Below are positions 61,289 through 64,000 of a DNA stretch of 64,000 nucleotides, one piece after another. Origin of the DNA: Dyella sp. C11 (GTDB lineage Bacteria; Pseudomonadota; Gammaproteobacteria; Xanthomonadales; Rhodanobacteraceae); NCBI RefSeq assembly GCF_003121485.1, contig NZ_QAVX01000013.1, positions 1 to 64,000 of the forward strand. Reading direction: 5' to 3'. How positions within the stretch are numbered: the stretch's first letter is position 1; every line of letters starts with the position of its first letter. The translations under genes were made by a program, and so were the position numbers. The notes below the pieces were generated by a model. That model was not told the origin of the DNA, ran no database searches, and worked only from the letters and a program-made list of their open reading frames with translations.

Positions 61289-63553
61289 ATGATTGTTCGT
61301 TTTGATCCCGCACACGACGAAGCGGACCTGATCAACCCGTCGCGCCGAGAGCTGATGCGGCGTGGCGGTCTCGTGGTGGCCTTCATGTGGCTGGGTGGCG
61401 CCAGCCGCGTGTGGGGGTTGCCCGAGGGCGCGCGACTGGACGCCGGGCATCCGCAATTTGCGCCCAACGCCTTCGTGCGCGTGGGCACGGATGGCAGCGT
61501 GCAGTTGGTGATGCCGTGCGTCGAGATGGGGCAGGGTGCGTATACGGGGCAGGCGACGCTGCTGGCTGAGGAGCTCGATGTCGGGCTGGACCAGATCAGC
61601 GTCGAACACGCGCCAGCCAATCGCGCGCTGTATTCCAACACGTTGCTGGGCGAGCAGGCGACCGGCGGATCGACCACGATGCGGTTTTGCTGGACCAGTT
61701 TGCGCCAGGCTGGTGCCGCCGCACGCACCATGCTGGTGGCGGCAGCCGCTCATCGACTGAAAGTGGACCCGGCGCAGTGCACGACCTCGCGTGGCGTGAT
61801 CACGCATGCTCCCAGCGGTCGCACGTTGCACTACGGCGATGTCGCGGACGATGCGGCGAAAGTCATGCCGCCGGCCAAGCCCGCCCTGAAAGACCCCAAG
61901 GATTTCCAGCTGGTCGGCAAGCCGCTGCGTCGCGTGGACACCGCGCAGAAAGTGGATGGCACCCTTCCTTTTGGCATCGATATCCGCGTGCCAGGCATGA
62001 AGGTGGCGACGGTGCGCGCGAGCCCCACCTTCGGCGGCATGCTGGCGTCGGTCGATGACACGCAGGCGCTGGCCGTGCCTGGCGTGATCAAGGTGGTGCG
62101 GCTCGACAACGCTGTCGCGGTGATCGGCGAGCACTACTGGGCGGCCAAGAAAGGCATGGACGCTTTGCGCATCGAGTGGCGTCCCGGTGCCAACGGCGAC
62201 TTTTCCACCGAGCAACTGTTCAAGGATCTGGCGCAGGCATCGGAGCACGGCACACCCATACTTGCGCGACAGGTGGGCGATGTCGGCAAGGTGCAGGGCA
62301 AGGTGATATCCGCCACCTATCAGCTGCCGCTGCTTGCGCATGCCACCATGGAGCCGATCAACACCACCGTGCACGTGCGGCCCGATGGTTGCGACATCTG
62401 GGTCGGCACCCAGGTGCCTGCGCGTTGCGTCGATGTGGCCATGAAGGTCACTGGTCTTCCGGCCGAGCGCATCCAGGTGCACAACCAGTACCTGGGTGGC
62501 GGCTTCGGTCGTCGCCTGTTCGAGGATTCCGTCGAGCAGGCCGTGGCCATCGGCAAGCAGGTGGACTATCCGGTCAAGATCATCTGGGCGCGCGAGGAAG
62601 ACATTGCGCAGGATCGTTACCGGCCTGCGTACTACGACCGCATTTCCGCAACGCTGGATGATCACGGCCGTCCCATCGCGTGGACGCATCGCACCACCGG
62701 CGCTTCGGTCATGGCCACCTTCGCGCCTCCCGCCATGGGCAAGAACGGATTGGACCCCGATGCCGTGGAGGGCGCCGCCGAGCCGCCCTATGAGCTGCCC
62801 AACCTGCACGTGGATTGGGTGCGGCATGACATGCCCAACGGCTTGCCTATTGGATGGTGGCGCGGTGTGGGTCCTACGCACAACGTATTCGTGGTGGAGA
62901 GTTTCGTCGATGAGCTGGCGCACACCGCCGGCAAGGATCCGCTGCAGTTCCGGCGGGACATGCTGGGTGACAACCCGCGTGCACGCGCCGTACTGGAACT
63001 GGCGGCCGAAAAGGCGGGCTGGGGCAAGGCAACGCTTGGTGCACGACAGGGTCGTGGCATCGCGCTCGCTGCACCGTTCGGCAGTTATCTGTGCGTGATC
63101 ACCGACGTCGAGGTGTCGCCACAGGGAGAAATCAGCTTGCGGCGCGCGGTGGCTGCCGTCGACTGCGGCACGGTCATCAATCCCAACACGGTCGAGGCGC
63201 AGGTCCAGGGCGGCCTGGTCTTTGGCTGGAGCGCTGCGCTCTATAGCGGCATCACCCTCAAGCACGGTGCCGTGGAGCAGCGCAACTTCAACGACTACCG
63301 CGTGCTTCGCCTCAACCAGACGCCGCCGATTGAAGTGCACCTGGTGGCCAGCAATGAGACGCCCGGAGGCATTGGCGAAACCGGCACCGTCATGGCGATG
63401 CCCAGCCTGACCAACGCCATCTTCGCGGCCACGGGCGTGCGCGTGCGCACGCTGCCCATCGACCGCTCGCTGCTCGTGCAGGACAAACACGCGCTGCAAT
63501 CGGCCGTGGCTGCCGCCTATGTGCCCGCAGCGCCATGGGAGACACCCGCATGA
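61289..63553 (+). CDS. Molybdopterin-binding catalytic subunit (IorB-like)
   Basis: This encodes 754 residues. A twin-arginine-like signal lies near the N-terminus (SRRELMRRGGLVVAF), so export as a folded complex with the [2Fe-2S] subunit is likely. Molybdopterin-binding motifs include MGQGAYTGQATLLAEEL, GGGFGRRLFED and GETPGGIGETG-like EtpGGIGETG, whose Glu is the expected base. It hydroxylates a heteroaromatic or aldehyde; the closest named relatives are isoquinoline 1-oxidoreductases, but substrate cannot be read. ATG 61289 has GGGGAG upstream. The end overlaps the cytochrome gene as ATGA. Confidence 0.93.
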   Translation: MIVRFDPAHDEADLINPSRRELMRRGGLVVAFMWLGGASRVWGLPEGARLDAGHPQFAPNAFVRVGTDGSVQLVMPCVEMGQGAYTGQATLLAEELDVGLDQISVEHAPANRALYSNTLLGEQATGGSTTMRFCWTSLRQAGAAARTMLVAAAAHRLKVDPAQCTTSRGVITHAPSGRTLHYGDVADDAAKVMPPAKPALKDPKDFQLVGKPLRRVDTAQKVDGTLPFGIDIRVPGMKVATVRASPTFGGMLASVDDTQALAVPGVIKVVRLDNAVAVIGEHYWAAKKGMDALRIEWRPGANGDFSTEQLFKDLAQASEHGTPILARQVGDVGKVQGKVISATYQLPLLAHATMEPINTTVHVRPDGCDIWVGTQVPARCVDVAMKVTGLPAERIQVHNQYLGGGFGRRLFEDSVEQAVAIGKQVDYPVKIIWAREEDIAQDRYRPAYYDRISATLDDHGRPIAWTHRTTGASVMATFAPPAMGKNGLDPDAVEGAAEPPYELPNLHVDWVRHDMPNGLPIGWWRGVGPTHNVFVVESFVDELAHTAGKDPLQFRRDMLGDNPRARAVLELAAEKAGWGKATLGARQGRGIALAAPFGSYLCVITDVEVSPQGEISLRRAVAAVDCGTVINPNTVEAQVQGGLVFGWSAALYSGITLKHGAVEQRNFNDYRVLRLNQTPPIEVHLVASNETPGGIGETGTVMAMPSLTNAIFAATGVRVRTLPIDRSLLVQDKHALQSAVAAAYVPAAPWETPA

Positions 63554-64000
63554 AGATCTGGCGCACTTTGGCGATCATCGTCGGCGTGGTTTTCGTGGGC
63601 GGCATCGCGTTCACGGCGTACGCACTGCTTACCGTCACACACGGCGGCGACGAACACGCGACGCAGCCCGTCGCGGCAGGTACGCCCGCGGACTTGCCGG
63701 CGCAGATAACGCGTGGCGAATATCTTGCGCGCGCCGCCGACTGCGCGGCATGCCACACGACGCCCGAAGGGCGTGCCTTTGCGGGCGGCGTGCCGTTCAA
63801 GCTGCCGTTCGGCACCATCTATTCGTCCAATATCACCGCCGACAAGGAAACCGGCATCGGCGACTGGAGTGATGATGATTTCGTCCGCGCCCTGCATGCG
63901 GGCGTGGACAAGGAAGGGCGGCCGTTGTACCCGGCGTTTCCGTTTACCTCGTACACCGCGCTGAGTCGCGATGACATCCTTGCCATCAAGGCGTATCTCT
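63550..64000 (+). CDS. Cytochrome c subunit, cut by the window end
   Basis: The first 150 residues are visible. One N-terminal membrane anchor (about 7-29) is followed by a haem c site, C65-A-A-C68-H69, in the pattern of the cytochrome subunits of membrane-bound alcohol and aldehyde dehydrogenases, which usually carry three such haems. It would take electrons from the molybdenum enzyme to the respiratory chain. It overlaps the previous gene by four bases; the 3' part lies beyond 64000. Confidence 0.9.
   Translation, partial: MKIWRTLAIIVGVVFVGGIAFTAYALLTVTHGGDEHATQPVAAGTPADLPAQITRGEYLARAADCAACHTTPEGRAFAGGVPFKLPFGTIYSSNITADKETGIGDWSDDDFVRALHAGVDKEGRPLYPAFPFTSYTALSRDDILAIKAYL

Noticed and set aside
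61220-63499. 759-residue minus-strand frame opposite the molybdopterin subunit
   Set aside because: Antisense to a strongly conserved enzyme; residue content reflects the complement of GC-rich codons.

Overview
The window is high-GC DNA, densely coding on both strands. A very large TonB-dependent receptor next to glycoside hydrolases, a Ku/LigD pair, an ESPR-type two-partner-secretion exoprotein and a SiaABCD-type operon together suggest a gammaproteobacterium of the Xanthomonadales, most likely Rhodanobacteraceae (Dyella, Luteibacter, Rhodanobacter or relatives). This is inference from gene content; no rRNA or tRNA gene was seen, and there is no IS element, integrase or CRISPR array, so it reads as ordinary chromosome.

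Region 1 (1-8.7 kb) is stress signalling. After the tail of an unidentified gene, a DUF2383-type protein and a small hypothetical comes a stressosome operon: RsbR, RsbS, RsbT, an RsbX-like phosphatase that also carries an RsbT-like ATPase domain, a soluble histidine kinase and a REC-PAS-kinase-REC hybrid. A lone receiver protein lies divergently. No sigma-B or anti-sigma gene is present, so the output is probably two-component phosphotransfer. A CsbD-like protein, a GAF protein with a kinase-like helix but no ATPase domain, and a small membrane protein follow.

Region 2 (8.9-15.3 kb) has a CHASE3 hybrid kinase and a DNA-repair group: Ku, LigD (phosphoesterase-ligase-polymerase) and an AlkB-like dioxygenase. 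Region 3 (15.5-31.5 kb) has a patatin-like phospholipase with about eight membrane helices inside its catalytic domain, then a TpsA/TpsB secretion pair whose 3,472-residue exoprotein carries 32 YDG-type repeats.

Region 4 (31.5-39.1 kb) holds an MscS-type channel, small and unrecognised proteins, an Old Yellow Enzyme, an SRPBCC protein and a divergent LysR regulator, with two gene-poor stretches containing palindromes. Region 5 (39.1-46.9 kb) is a glycan-use locus: TonB-dependent receptor, GH92 and GH2. The GH92 has Gln where the family's catalytic-acid Glu is expected, which suggests a phosphomannoside-type substrate. Region 6 (46.9-51.2 kb, minus strand) is a run of DoxX-like, P460-like, epoxide-hydrolase-like, P460-like, SDR and alpha/beta-hydrolase genes. 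One P460-like protein has an unusual CxxxCH motif.

Region 7 (51.4-58.2 kb) is a propeller-type sensor kinase with its NarL-family regulator, followed by a siaABCD-like operon (PP2C phosphatase, kinase, STAS-like phosphoprotein, diguanylate cyclase) in which the phosphatase has soluble CBS-type sensor domains. Region 8 (58.8-64 kb) is a molybdenum hydroxylase locus: MocA-like and XdhC-like maturation genes diverge from the [2Fe-2S] subunit, the molybdopterin subunit and a cytochrome c cut by the window end.
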